From assembly GCA_024235395.1 (NCBI GenBank), contig JACKMK010000004.1:372001-436000 (forward strand): a stretch of 64,000 bases of DNA, written 5' to 3'. Shown here in pieces: positions 17,708 through 24,811 of the stretch. The translations under genes were made by a program, and so were the position numbers. Source of the DNA: Chromatiaceae bacterium. Lineage in GTDB: Bacteria > Pseudomonadota > Gammaproteobacteria > Chromatiales > Chromatiaceae. Under the pieces are notes generated by a model, which saw nothing but the letters and a program-made list of their open reading frames with translations, did no database searches and had not been told where the DNA came from. The stretch's first letter is position 1; every line of letters starts with the position of its first letter.

Positions 17708-18678
17708 CGATCAGCGTCCTTCGGTGGCGGTGATACGCATGCCGCCGGTTCCGGATCCCAGGCCGCCGGGCGGCCGCCCAGGTAGGCCAGCGCCAGCGCG
17801 GCGGCAATCGACACCGTGGCCGCGCTTTCAATCAGCAAGATCAGCGTCCCTGCCCACGCCTTCGGGTACTGCAGCACCGCAAGATCCGCCAGCGTGACGG
17901 ACAGGCCCACGAGCAGGAATACGGCCACACCAGCGACCAACAGCCAGCGCACGGCGCGTATCGGCGGCAGGCCGGCTCGATCGTTGCCCCCCAGGCGCAG
18001 CAGGACTGCCACCGCCGCCAGCGTCGCACCCGCCTGGAAGGCACCACCCGGGGCATGCGCACCAACCCACAGCAGATATCCCGCCGTGATGATCAGCACC
18101 GGCACCAGCCCGCGAATCAGGCTGCCGAAAACCGGACCTGCGTGGCGGTAACCGCTGCGCGCAGGAGCCAGTGCGACGACGCCGAGTACGGCCGTCAGGA
18201 TGACCGCGAGCTCAAGCAAGGTGTCGTAGGCGCGGAAGTTGAGCAGCACCGCGGTCACCGGATGGCTGACACCACTGACTTCAATCTGGTCGCGCACGGC
18301 AGCCGCCAAATGACCACGATCGCCCTGCATCAGTGCGTCAAGCAATGCCCAGGCCACAACACCGGCCAGCACCACCACACCAAGGCCCAGCAACCAGCGA
18401 TCGCGCTGCGATTCCGTCTCAGCCGCACGCTCGATCGGCGGTTCATCGCGCAGCGCAGCGAGTAACAGCGCACCGGCAATGCCGGCGCCGATTGCCGCTT
18501 CTGCGAGCGCCAGATCGGGTGCTCGCAGGCGTGCCCATGCAACTGCGAGCAACAATCCGAAAGCAATAAAGAGTGCCACGCCACGCTTGAGGTCATGCGT
18601 TGCGACCGCCCCCCAGCCCAATCCGAGCATCAAGCCGGCCAGCACCACATCGAACAGGTTCCAAAGCAGCGCCATCAT
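17701..18678 (-). CDS. mrpB: Fused DUF4040 (MbhD)-MrpB antiporter subunit
   Basis: A 325-residue membrane protein joining an N-terminal DUF4040/MbhD-like segment (about 10-80, ending near PDLALAEAAIGAGIAGALLL) to a C-terminal MnhB domain (about 150-290, with GSGYRHAGPVFGSLIRG-type and GAHAPGGAFQAG motifs). In classical Mrp the DUF4040 part is the C-terminal portion of MrpA. Here MrpA is absent and this part is carried by the MrpB subunit, as in some archaeal Mbh/Mrp modules. Confidence 0.87.
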   Translation of the reverse strand: MMALLWNLFDVVLAGLMLGLGWGAVATHDLKRGVALFIAFGLLLAVAWARLRAPDLALAEAAIGAGIAGALLLAALRDEPPIERAAETESQRDRWLLGLGVVVLAGVVAWALLDALMQGDRGHLAAAVRDQIEVSGVSHPVTAVLLNFRAYDTLLELAVILTAVLGVVALAPARSGYRHAGPVFGSLIRGLVPVLIITAGYLLWVGAHAPGGAFQAGATLAAVAVLLRLGGNDRAGLPPIRAVRWLLVAGVAVFLLVGLSVTLADLAVLQYPKAWAGTLILLIESAATVSIAAALALAYLGGRPAAWDPEPAACVSPPPKDADRC

Positions 18679-18959
18679 TCCCTAGCTCCACGCCGCAGAG
18701 CATGCTGTGCAATCAGATGTGCCGACGCCGCACTGGCCAGCAGCACCAGCAGCCAGACCGCGAGCAACTTCAACGCGATCAGCACGTCACCGGCCAGCAG
18801 CGCTACACCGGTCGCGATCAATCCCAGACCGAGGTTGTCAGCCTTGGTCAGTGCGTGCAGTCGCGAGAAAAGATCGGGCAGCCTCAGCAAGCCAACGCTG
18901 CCAGCCACGAAAAAAACCAAACCGAGCACAATCAACGACACCGCAATCACATCAATCAC
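18675..18959 (-). CDS. mrpG: Mrp antiporter subunit G
   Basis: A 94-residue MnhG/MrpG-type protein with three helices and the signature LLRLPDLFSRLHALTKADNLG near 24-44. Its stop overlaps the mrpB start and its own start overlaps mrpF, so translation is coupled. Small accessory membrane subunit of the antiporter. Confidence 0.9.
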   Translation of the reverse strand: MIDVIAVSLIVLGLVFFVAGSVGLLRLPDLFSRLHALTKADNLGLGLIATGVALLAGDVLIALKLLAVWLLVLLASAASAHLIAQHALRRGARE

Positions 18960-19239
18960 GGGTCACCTCCCGTCGCGTCATCGCTGCCGCAGTGACTGCA
19001 GCGAGCAATGCCAGGACCAAGGCGACATCGAACAAGGCGGGTGCGGACAGAGGCAGCGCGAGCAGGAACAACACACCTACCCCGCCGCTACCCAGAAGCA
19101 GAACGGCAGCCAAGCGGTCTTCGAGTGCGGGCCCGCGTAAGGCGCGCAACAGGCCAACCGCAACCGTTGCGACCAGAACGAGTAGCGCACCAAGCAAGGC
19201 GATCTCCATCATTGGAGAAAGGGCAGCGAAGTCGTTCAC
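18952..19239 (-). CDS. mrpF: Mrp antiporter subunit F
   Basis: A 95-residue MrpF/MnhF-type protein with three hydrophobic segments. The typical cytoplasmic loop LRALRGPALEDRLAA (about 27-41) identifies the family. The start overlaps the mrpE stop by four bases. MrpF is associated with sodium or bile-acid efflux in other bacteria. Confidence 0.9.
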   Translation of the reverse strand: MNDFAALSPMMEIALLGALLVLVATVAVGLLRALRGPALEDRLAAVLLLGSGGVGVLFLLALPLSAPALFDVALVLALLAAVTAAAMTRREVTRD

Positions 19240-19712
19240 AAGACCTCCTGGTAAATACGACCAACGGCGACCTCCAACCGACGCAGGTCTTCGGTGAAAT
19301 CAACGCTACGATCGAGCGCATGAATCTTCAGATGGTCTTCTTGAAGATCCGCCGCCAGGGTCCCAGGCAACAGACTGACGCTGTTGATGAACAGCAAGCG
19401 TGCGCGTTGACCACTCAGGCGGGTACGGAAACTGACGAATCCGGGTACGACGTTCAGATGTCGCTGGAGCACCCGGCGCGCGACATCGATGCCGCCACGC
19501 AGGGATTCCGCGAAAAAGAACGGCAGAAATCGCAGCGTCCCAACCAGCGAGATGGACATGCCTTTCGATGGATTCAGCTGCCATGCCGCCCATGTCGCGA
19601 CGAGCACGACAGGCGCACCAACGAGCCAGGACGATGGATCGCCGTTGCTTAGCAGCCACCACAGGAACGCAAGGCTGGAAAAGATGACCGGAAGTCGCAT
19701 GGTGAATTTCAT
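19236..19712 (-). CDS. mrpE: Mrp antiporter subunit E, first gene of operon
   Basis: A 158-residue MrpE/MnhE protein: two N-terminal membrane helices, then a cytoplasmic region with the conserved pattern NSVSLLPGTLAADL (about 110-123). It is the first gene of a leftward run (E, F, G, DUF4040-B, C, D, D, D, usp, nhaR). The promoter should lie within 19713-20000, but no strong consensus was recognised. Confidence 0.9.
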   Translation of the reverse strand: MKFTMRLPVIFSSLAFLWWLLSNGDPSSWLVGAPVVLVATWAAWQLNPSKGMSISLVGTLRFLPFFFAESLRGGIDVARRVLQRHLNVVPGFVSFRTRLSGQRARLLFINSVSLLPGTLAADLQEDHLKIHALDRSVDFTEDLRRLEVAVGRIYQEVL

Positions 19713-19975
19713 CGGTCAGTCTTTCCAACGGCCGGTCCGATGCCACCGCCTGATGCGCGAGTTTTCCAAAGAAGGTCGGATCTCGGCTTGTTGTGGCTTC
19801 ACTCGCCTTTCACTACCCGATCTCCACATCGCGATCATCAGCAGTCCTGCAATCGCAAGCGCAGAACCCAGAACCGATTCGAGTGCCATGTTCCCTCCGT
19901 TACCTTTGCCAGACGCGGCGCGTCGCCACCCATCCGGCCCTTGGTGTCAATATCGCCGATCGGAAGAAATCGGAG

Positions 19976-20010
19976 AAATCGAAATATGAACACCGATATT
20001 TCGGTTTTTT
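19976..20010 (+). terminator. AU-rich 12-bp hairpin followed by T-tract
   Basis: The arms AAATCGAAATAT (19976-19987) and ATATTTCGGTTT (19996-20007) pair with one G-U over an 8-base loop and run into TTT. This is terminator-like in the plus direction, yet no plus-strand gene lies upstream, so it may instead be a regulatory hairpin or operator about 270 bases before mrpE. Confidence 0.35.
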
Positions 20011-20236
20011 CGAGTTCTTGCTTGGTGGATGCGAAACACTTGCTGCACCCGCGAGATAGCGGGTCCACGGCGCGCGTTCTTTTTTTCGCGCTGATGGATT
20101 TGAAGGAGGTGTACGCGCAAAACGCAATACGGACGACTACGGGACAGCGTCGGTGGGGGAAGTGCCCTGTCCTACCGCTACCGGCTCAAGCGACAGCCGG
20201 GTATGCAAAAGAAAGGCAGCCGTACGACTAGCCATT

Positions 20237-20254
20237 GCGGGAGCAAGCTCCCGC
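20237..20254. repeat. REP-like perfect palindrome
   Basis: GCGGGAGC-AA-GCTCCCGC, a perfect 8-bp stem with a 2-base loop, resembles repetitive extragenic palindromes of gammaproteobacteria. It lies 40 bases past the stop of the leftward baeRF gene and could shape its 3' end. No T-tract follows. No second copy was noticed in this window. Confidence 0.45.
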
Positions 20255-20293
20255 GAGGCCGGTGTCGCCAGCCATTGGAACTTTTCTCGTCGA

Positions 20294-21385
20294 TCAAGCG
20301 ACCCGAGGTAGCCCGTTGACCGGCACGGGCGATATCTTCACGACACCTCGCTGACGCAGCACGCAAGCCATGCCTCCCGCGTACTGCAGCTCACTTGATT
20401 CGCTGGTCACAATAGGAATTCCTTGACGCCAGGCCAAGCGGGAAAGCTCGATGCGGGGATCCCATCGACAATCCGCCAAGTTGCTTGGCGCTTCCGAGAT
20501 GACCAAGATATCGGCATTGTTTTCACGCAACGCCTGCTCGGTTGCGACTGGACCCGCGACAGCGAGACCTCGCGGGCGCAAAACCCTGAGAAGGCGTGTC
20601 GCGAACTGCGCGGATTCAACCCGCCGGGTGGCCATCCAGTGCGCACGCGCACGCTCGACAAAATCGCTTTCCGCAAGGCTTTCTGGCAAAACCAGCTTTT
20701 CAACACCCCGCGCCCGTACCCGGCCAGGCAGACACTCGGTCATTCTATCGACCCTGTCCCCGCTGCCCGCGACCACCAGTGGACTGCCCGATCGCGCGGC
20801 CAGTGCGCGGCCTATCGCGCGTAGCCTGCGATCCAATCGCCTAAACAATCGGCTGGCAACGTTTTGTCGCGGCAATCCATCCGAGGCAATTGCCGCCCAT
20901 ACCGCGGGTTTTGATCCTTCCGAATCTACGTCCGTCACTTGAATACCGCTCCCCCTCAGCGCGAGCAGTGTGAACCCGGACGCCCGCTCGCGCTGCGCGA
21001 GCAGCGGCACAATCTCGGGAGTACGATACGAAACAAAACTGTCAGGAACAGTATCCGCGAGGTGTAACGTACTCAAAAAGCGACCGCCTGCGATCCCACG
21101 CGCGAAGATCGCCAAACCCTGCGCGCGGGAATTCCAGTTGCTGTCGATCTGCTCTCGGACCATGTTCAGCGCATTGTCGAACTCGAACCGGGACACCACC
21201 TCGAGCGTCCGCCGCACTGAACTGGCCGCCTCCTCGATGAACGTTTTGCATTCATCCTTTCCGTGCCTCGTATCCAGATAGCAACTCAAAAACGGAGATT
21301 CAGTCGGTTCTACCCTGATCAATTTGTCTATTTCAGCGTGCAGTACGTCAGCATTTGCAAGCTTCGATTCGCGTGTGAACGACAT
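20294..21385 (-). CDS. Bacterial eRF1-like (baeRF family) protein
   Basis: A 363-residue protein resembling bacterial archaeo-eukaryotic release-factor homologues. The N-terminal domain (about 1-140) has the opening SPFLSCYLDTRHG; a central region (about 150-270) contains QNVASRLFRRLDRRLRAIGRAL-like helices and GSPLVVAGSGDRV; the C-terminal domain (about 270-363) is of L7Ae/eRF1-3 type with ILVISEAPS and TSESSELQYAGGMACVLR. I see no GGQ motif at the expected place, so peptide release is doubtful; such proteins may act on stalled ribosomes. It is monocistronic. The family assignment is from pattern and should be confirmed by profile search. Confidence 0.7.
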   Translation of the reverse strand: MSFTRESKLANADVLHAEIDKLIRVEPTESPFLSCYLDTRHGKDECKTFIEEAASSVRRTLEVVSRFEFDNALNMVREQIDSNWNSRAQGLAIFARGIAGGRFLSTLHLADTVPDSFVSYRTPEIVPLLAQRERASGFTLLALRGSGIQVTDVDSEGSKPAVWAAIASDGLPRQNVASRLFRRLDRRLRAIGRALAARSGSPLVVAGSGDRVDRMTECLPGRVRARGVEKLVLPESLAESDFVERARAHWMATRRVESAQFATRLLRVLRPRGLAVAGPVATEQALRENNADILVISEAPSNLADCRWDPRIELSRLAWRQGIPIVTSESSELQYAGGMACVLRQRGVVKISPVPVNGLPRVA

Positions 21386-21879
21386 GGTTGACTCTCGTGG
21401 TTGATCATCACGAACTGAGTATCGTCGAATGCGAGGCCCACGCGATTCGGTTCATACTCGCGATCACCTCGAAAAATTCGAAGTGTGAGTTCGCACCAGT
21501 CACCCTGCGGTACCTCTCGTCACTGCGCAAACCAGCCCAACGCTTGCTTTACGAAGCGTCAAAGAATCGGGGCGGCCTCGGATTTTTCGATGAAAGATCG
21601 CTCGAGAATCGAAATGTGCAAAAACTGCCTTTCTGGATACTCCGTATCGGACGATTCCGAAATATCGATTTCGCAAGAAGAGACAGCGGCGCGTCCACTC
21701 GCGGCTGCATCGATGCACTGGAGCGATCGGGCGCGTGGCCAGAACCCAAGGCGCAGCAAAATCGCTCTGATTCCAGGCACTTGGTCAACCCAGTCCATTT
21801 TGGGGTATCCGTGGGGACATGATATGCAGTAGCCGGGACTTGATCTGACAGCTACCGGTTCCCATGGCTTTACTGTCAG
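21386..21879. other. Gene-free region with short inverted repeats
   Basis: No supportable gene. It contains CGAAAT-ATCG-ATTTCG (near 21659-21674) and TCGAA-AAA-TTCGA (near 21472-21484), the same kind of short inverted repeat as at 9897 and 19980. A CTGACAG...CTGTCAG pair near 21846-21883 may mark the end of a decayed insertion sequence. Confidence 0.4.
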
Positions 21880-21913
21880 GTGAAACTCAGCCTGCGCATT
21901 TTCCCCTCCAGAT

Positions 21914-22258
21914 TTGATTTCCATCTTCCAGCGTGGCCAATGGCGTGCGACCACAGCACATCGCTCCCTGGGGCCTTGCCCATCGGTTGCTACGGCAACC
22001 AACCAGCGCTGGGAGACGGATCTCGCCATGGTGTGGTGCGGCCGAAGCCGATGGTGCCACCTGGCGGTGGTGATCGACTGTGGCACCCGCGAGGCGCTGG
22101 GCCGGCGGATGTCCGTGCGAGGCCACACCAAAACGGCCGAAGCGGCCCTGGAGGAGGCACTGATTCAGCGAACCAGGCACTTGGGAGGTGTCCCCAGGCG
22201 GCGGCTGCGCAGTGACAACCGAGAGGTGTATCGGGCCCGGAAAGCCCTGCGCCACTAA
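21914..22258 (+). pseudogene. IS3-family transposase (OrfB, rve domain) relic
   Basis: An open frame of 114 codons resembles the integrase core of IS3-family OrfB transposases: NQRWETDLAMVW (first catalytic Asp), GWCHLAVVIDCGTREALG-type sequence (here RWCHLAVVID), GHTKTAEAALEEALIQR and LRSDN (second Asp). The N-terminal DNA-binding part and the last third, with the catalytic Glu, are missing, and no start or intact ends are present. It is a decayed insertion, not an active element. Confidence 0.72.
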
Positions 22259-22663
22259 CTTGGACGGAGAATGCAAGGAATCGGCACCTCGAGTGGGCGA
22301 ACCGGAACACCCGTTGGCTAACCGGGCGACAATCGTGTCGTGAAAAACACGCACTTGCCTCTGACCCGCTTCTGAGGCCGGATTTCTCCAGCTTGCCGTG
22401 CCTCAATAGCGGGGGCCAAGGTCACCGGTTTACCCCCACTAACCGATAGATTTTGCACGACGCGGGCTGCTGGTCGGGTACCCTGACGATCGTTGGAGAC
22501 TGATGTCGTAATGGCAGGAAAACACCATCGAAAGCTCATTGCCTCAGATGATCGCTTTGTTCAAAATTCTTCGGCGGCGGCAATCGCCAACGGCGCTCAA
22601 GGCGGTGGGCGGTGTCGCTCAACGTGCTTGTTTTCAACGGTCAGATTCAGTCAGGAGATTGCG
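22259..22663. other. Gene-free region after the transposase relic
   Basis: Probably decayed mobile DNA plus the promoter of the secreted protein gene that follows. No further transposase sequence or intact inverted repeat was recognised. AGGAG at 22653-22657 is the ribosome site of that gene. Confidence 0.45.
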
Positions 22664-23347
22664 ATGCGCGAATCGATGTTCTCACTAGTGTCGATTTTTT
22701 CAGGCGCTTTGGCGTGTGTTGCGGTAGCCACGGAAGCGATTGCCGGCGACGTCGACAAGATGTCGTTCTTCGTTACGAGTGCAGGCCCCGGCAACGGCGC
22801 TGATCTTGGCGGCCTTGAAGGCGCCGACGCCCACTGCCAGAAGCTGGCTGCCTTGGCAGGTGCCGACAACCGTACCTGGCGTGCGTACCTCAGTACCCAA
22901 GGCAAAGACTTCAAGGATGCAAACGTCGTCAATGCACGGGACCGGATCGGTGCCGGACCCTGGTACAACGCAAAGGGGGTGATGGTTGCCAGCAACGTGG
23001 ACGAACTGCACTCACCCAACAGCAGGCTGAACAAGGACACAGCGTTGGACGAGAACGGTAACCTGGTCAATGGGCGCACCGAAAAACCGAACAAGCACGA
23101 TATCCTGACAGGCTCGCGTCTCGATGGCACCTCATTCGGGCCGCGATTCTTCACGGACATGACCTGCGGCGATTGGACCCAGAGTGGTGAAGGCGCGGCC
23201 ATGCTCGGTCACCATGACCGCGTGGGGCCCAATGAGCATGCCTGGGCAAAATCCTGGAACTCCGCGCACATTTCCAAGGGGTGCAGCCCGGAGGCCCTGA
23301 AAAAGACCGGCGGCGATGGATTGTTCTACTGCTTCTCCGAAAAGTGA
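22664..23347 (+). CDS. Secreted lectin-like (collagen XV/endostatin-type fold) protein
   Basis: A 227-residue exported protein with a signal peptide (about 1-27, ending AIAG), then a compact domain beginning DKMSFFVTSAGPGNGADLGGLEGADAHCQ. The segments WRAYLST, DRIGAGPW, GTSFGPRFFTDMTCGDWT, WNSAHISKGCSP and the ending LFYCF match bacterial lectin-like proteins annotated after endostatin. Four Cys probably form disulfides. ATG at 22664 follows AGGAG; earlier in-frame starts would precede the signal peptide. It is monocistronic. Ligand and role are unknown. Confidence 0.7.
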   Translation: MRESMFSLVSIFSGALACVAVATEAIAGDVDKMSFFVTSAGPGNGADLGGLEGADAHCQKLAALAGADNRTWRAYLSTQGKDFKDANVVNARDRIGAGPWYNAKGVMVASNVDELHSPNSRLNKDTALDENGNLVNGRTEKPNKHDILTGSRLDGTSFGPRFFTDMTCGDWTQSGEGAAMLGHHDRVGPNEHAWAKSWNSAHISKGCSPEALKKTGGDGLFYCFSEK

Positions 23348-23409
23348 TCGTCTGCGTGGGGCCCGGGTGGAGCACGACCCGGGCGCTGCGGGATCATCAA
23401 GGTCGCACG

Positions 23410-23425
23410 GAGTTTTTCGAAACTC
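23410..23425 (+). terminator. Candidate terminator of the lectin-like gene
   Basis: GAGTTT-TTCG-AAACTC forms a 6-bp stem with a stable UUCG tetraloop, followed by TCTTTC. It lies about 60 bases after the stop codon. The stem is short, so this is a weak call. Confidence 0.4.
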
Positions 23426-23571
23426 TCTTTCAGAATCCTGGAATCAACAGATAAACCAACGCAATGCTCACCAAACGTTCGTCGATACGCCTGGCCGTTC
23501 CTGCGCTGGCAATGAGCATTGCCACGCGCCTCTCTTTCAGCCGGTCAAACTGACCAGTGGTGGAGCTGACG

Positions 23572-24519
23572 ATGAAGCAACGACTGGTGTACGCATTCCT
23601 GTTCTTCTCACTGTCGCCCTTCGGTACGGCGGCTGCTGGCGAGGTGTTCCCGATGGAGGCGCAAGAGTTGGCGCCAGGCATCTACGCCGTGGTTACCCCA
23701 TCCCGCGAACTGCCCAATCGCGAAAACCGCGGCTGGAACTCCAACAGCGCTTTCATCGTCACGGGCGCCGGCACCCTGCTTTTCGACACCGGTAGCTCCC
23801 AGGAGATCGGTGAGGCACTACGCGCGACCATCGCCGACGTAACCCATCAACCCGTGCGCTGGATCGTCAATTCCCACGCCCATGGCGATCACTGGCTGGG
23901 CAATGCCGCGTTCGAAGCGAGCGTTGAGCAGATCATCGCGTCGACCAAGACCACGCAGGCCATAGAAATATCCGGGGGCACCTGGATCGACCTGTTCAAG
24001 CGCATGACCGAGGGCATCACCGGTGAATCGAAGATCCTGGCGCCGACGAGGCGCGTGGACGAACGCACCGAGACGAGATTCGGCGACGTCGAGGCGGTGC
24101 TGTTTCCCTCGGGTGACAGCCACTCACCCGGCGACTTGCTTTTGTGGCTGCCCCAGCAGCGCGTGCTGTTCAGCGGCGACGTTGTCTATTCCGACCGCAT
24201 GCCCTCGACCAATGACAGCCGGATCGACCAATGGATACGTAAACTGGACCAACTGGTGGCGCTGGAACCGAAGATGGTCGTTGCCGGGCACGGTGTGGTG
24301 ACGGACATCGAGGGACTCATGCGCCTGCGCGACCTTCTGAAGGCACTTCGCGAAGCCGTTGCGGCGGGGATCGACGACGGCAAGAGCGACTACGAAATGC
24401 TACCGGACGTCTTGAACGCACTGGTCCGATTCAAACCGCACTACCCGGGACTGGAGGACAAGGTCAGGCGCGACATCTCGCATGTCTACCTCCAGGTCGA
24501 GCAGGCGATGTTCGAGTAG
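23572..24519 (+). CDS. Exported metallo-beta-lactamase-fold hydrolase
   Basis: A 315-residue protein with a signal peptide (about 1-22, ending AAAG) and an MBL fold: the metal motif NSHAHGDHW, a distal GDSHSPGDLL segment, FSGDVVY (bridging Asp) and AGHGVV (last His). It resembles periplasmic quinoprotein-relay-type or alkyl-sulfatase-distant MBL hydrolases; the substrate is unknown. ATG at 23572 is preceded by GGAG at good distance, and an in-frame start five codons earlier is less likely. It converges on the eCIS operon. Confidence 0.85.
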   Translation: MKQRLVYAFLFFSLSPFGTAAAGEVFPMEAQELAPGIYAVVTPSRELPNRENRGWNSNSAFIVTGAGTLLFDTGSSQEIGEALRATIADVTHQPVRWIVNSHAHGDHWLGNAAFEASVEQIIASTKTTQAIEISGGTWIDLFKRMTEGITGESKILAPTRRVDERTETRFGDVEAVLFPSGDSHSPGDLLLWLPQQRVLFSGDVVYSDRMPSTNDSRIDQWIRKLDQLVALEPKMVVAGHGVVTDIEGLMRLRDLLKALREAVAAGIDDGKSDYEMLPDVLNALVRFKPHYPGLEDKVRRDISHVYLQVEQAMFE

Positions 24520-24718
24520 CGGAAGTACCAGTGCATGGCGAAGTGCGGCGGCTCCTGCCGCGGCGAAGCGACCGTAGGTCTTTTGCCGGCACCGAACACC
24601 GATCCCCAGATTCGCCTGATGACCAGCGGGGCACAAAATGTTCGCAGGCCTGTACGGGCGCGCACCCCGATGGCAGCACCGATGCTCTGTGGCGATCTGA
24701 CATACGGCGAGCGCCGGG

Positions 24719-24787
24719 GAGCGCGACCAGTGGGTGCGATGGATGCGCCGCGCCCTGGCCGACAGCGGGTTCGACCTGGCACAACCC
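24719..24787 (+). pseudogene. Fragment resembling truncated haemoglobin C-terminus (left flank of eCIS)
   Basis: Reading from 24719, the sequence gives ERDQWVRWMRRALADSG, the conserved helix region just before the end of group II truncated haemoglobins. Nothing upstream continues it in frame, and downstream it runs into the eCIS 3' end. A related but not identical piece (about 80% by eye over 67 bases) lies at 54982-55149, beyond the other end of the eCIS. Confidence 0.5.
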
Positions 24788-24811
24788 AACCGCCGCAATC
24801 GAACATCCATT

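Larger units (their letters stand above)
19713..20293. other. Intergenic region upstream of mrp operon
   Basis: No credible gene. It holds a long AU-rich hairpin with T-tract (19976-20010) and a REP-like GC palindrome (20237-20254). The mrp promoter is presumably near 19720-19900. Open frames on the plus strand have no family resemblance or ribosome site. Confidence 0.55.
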
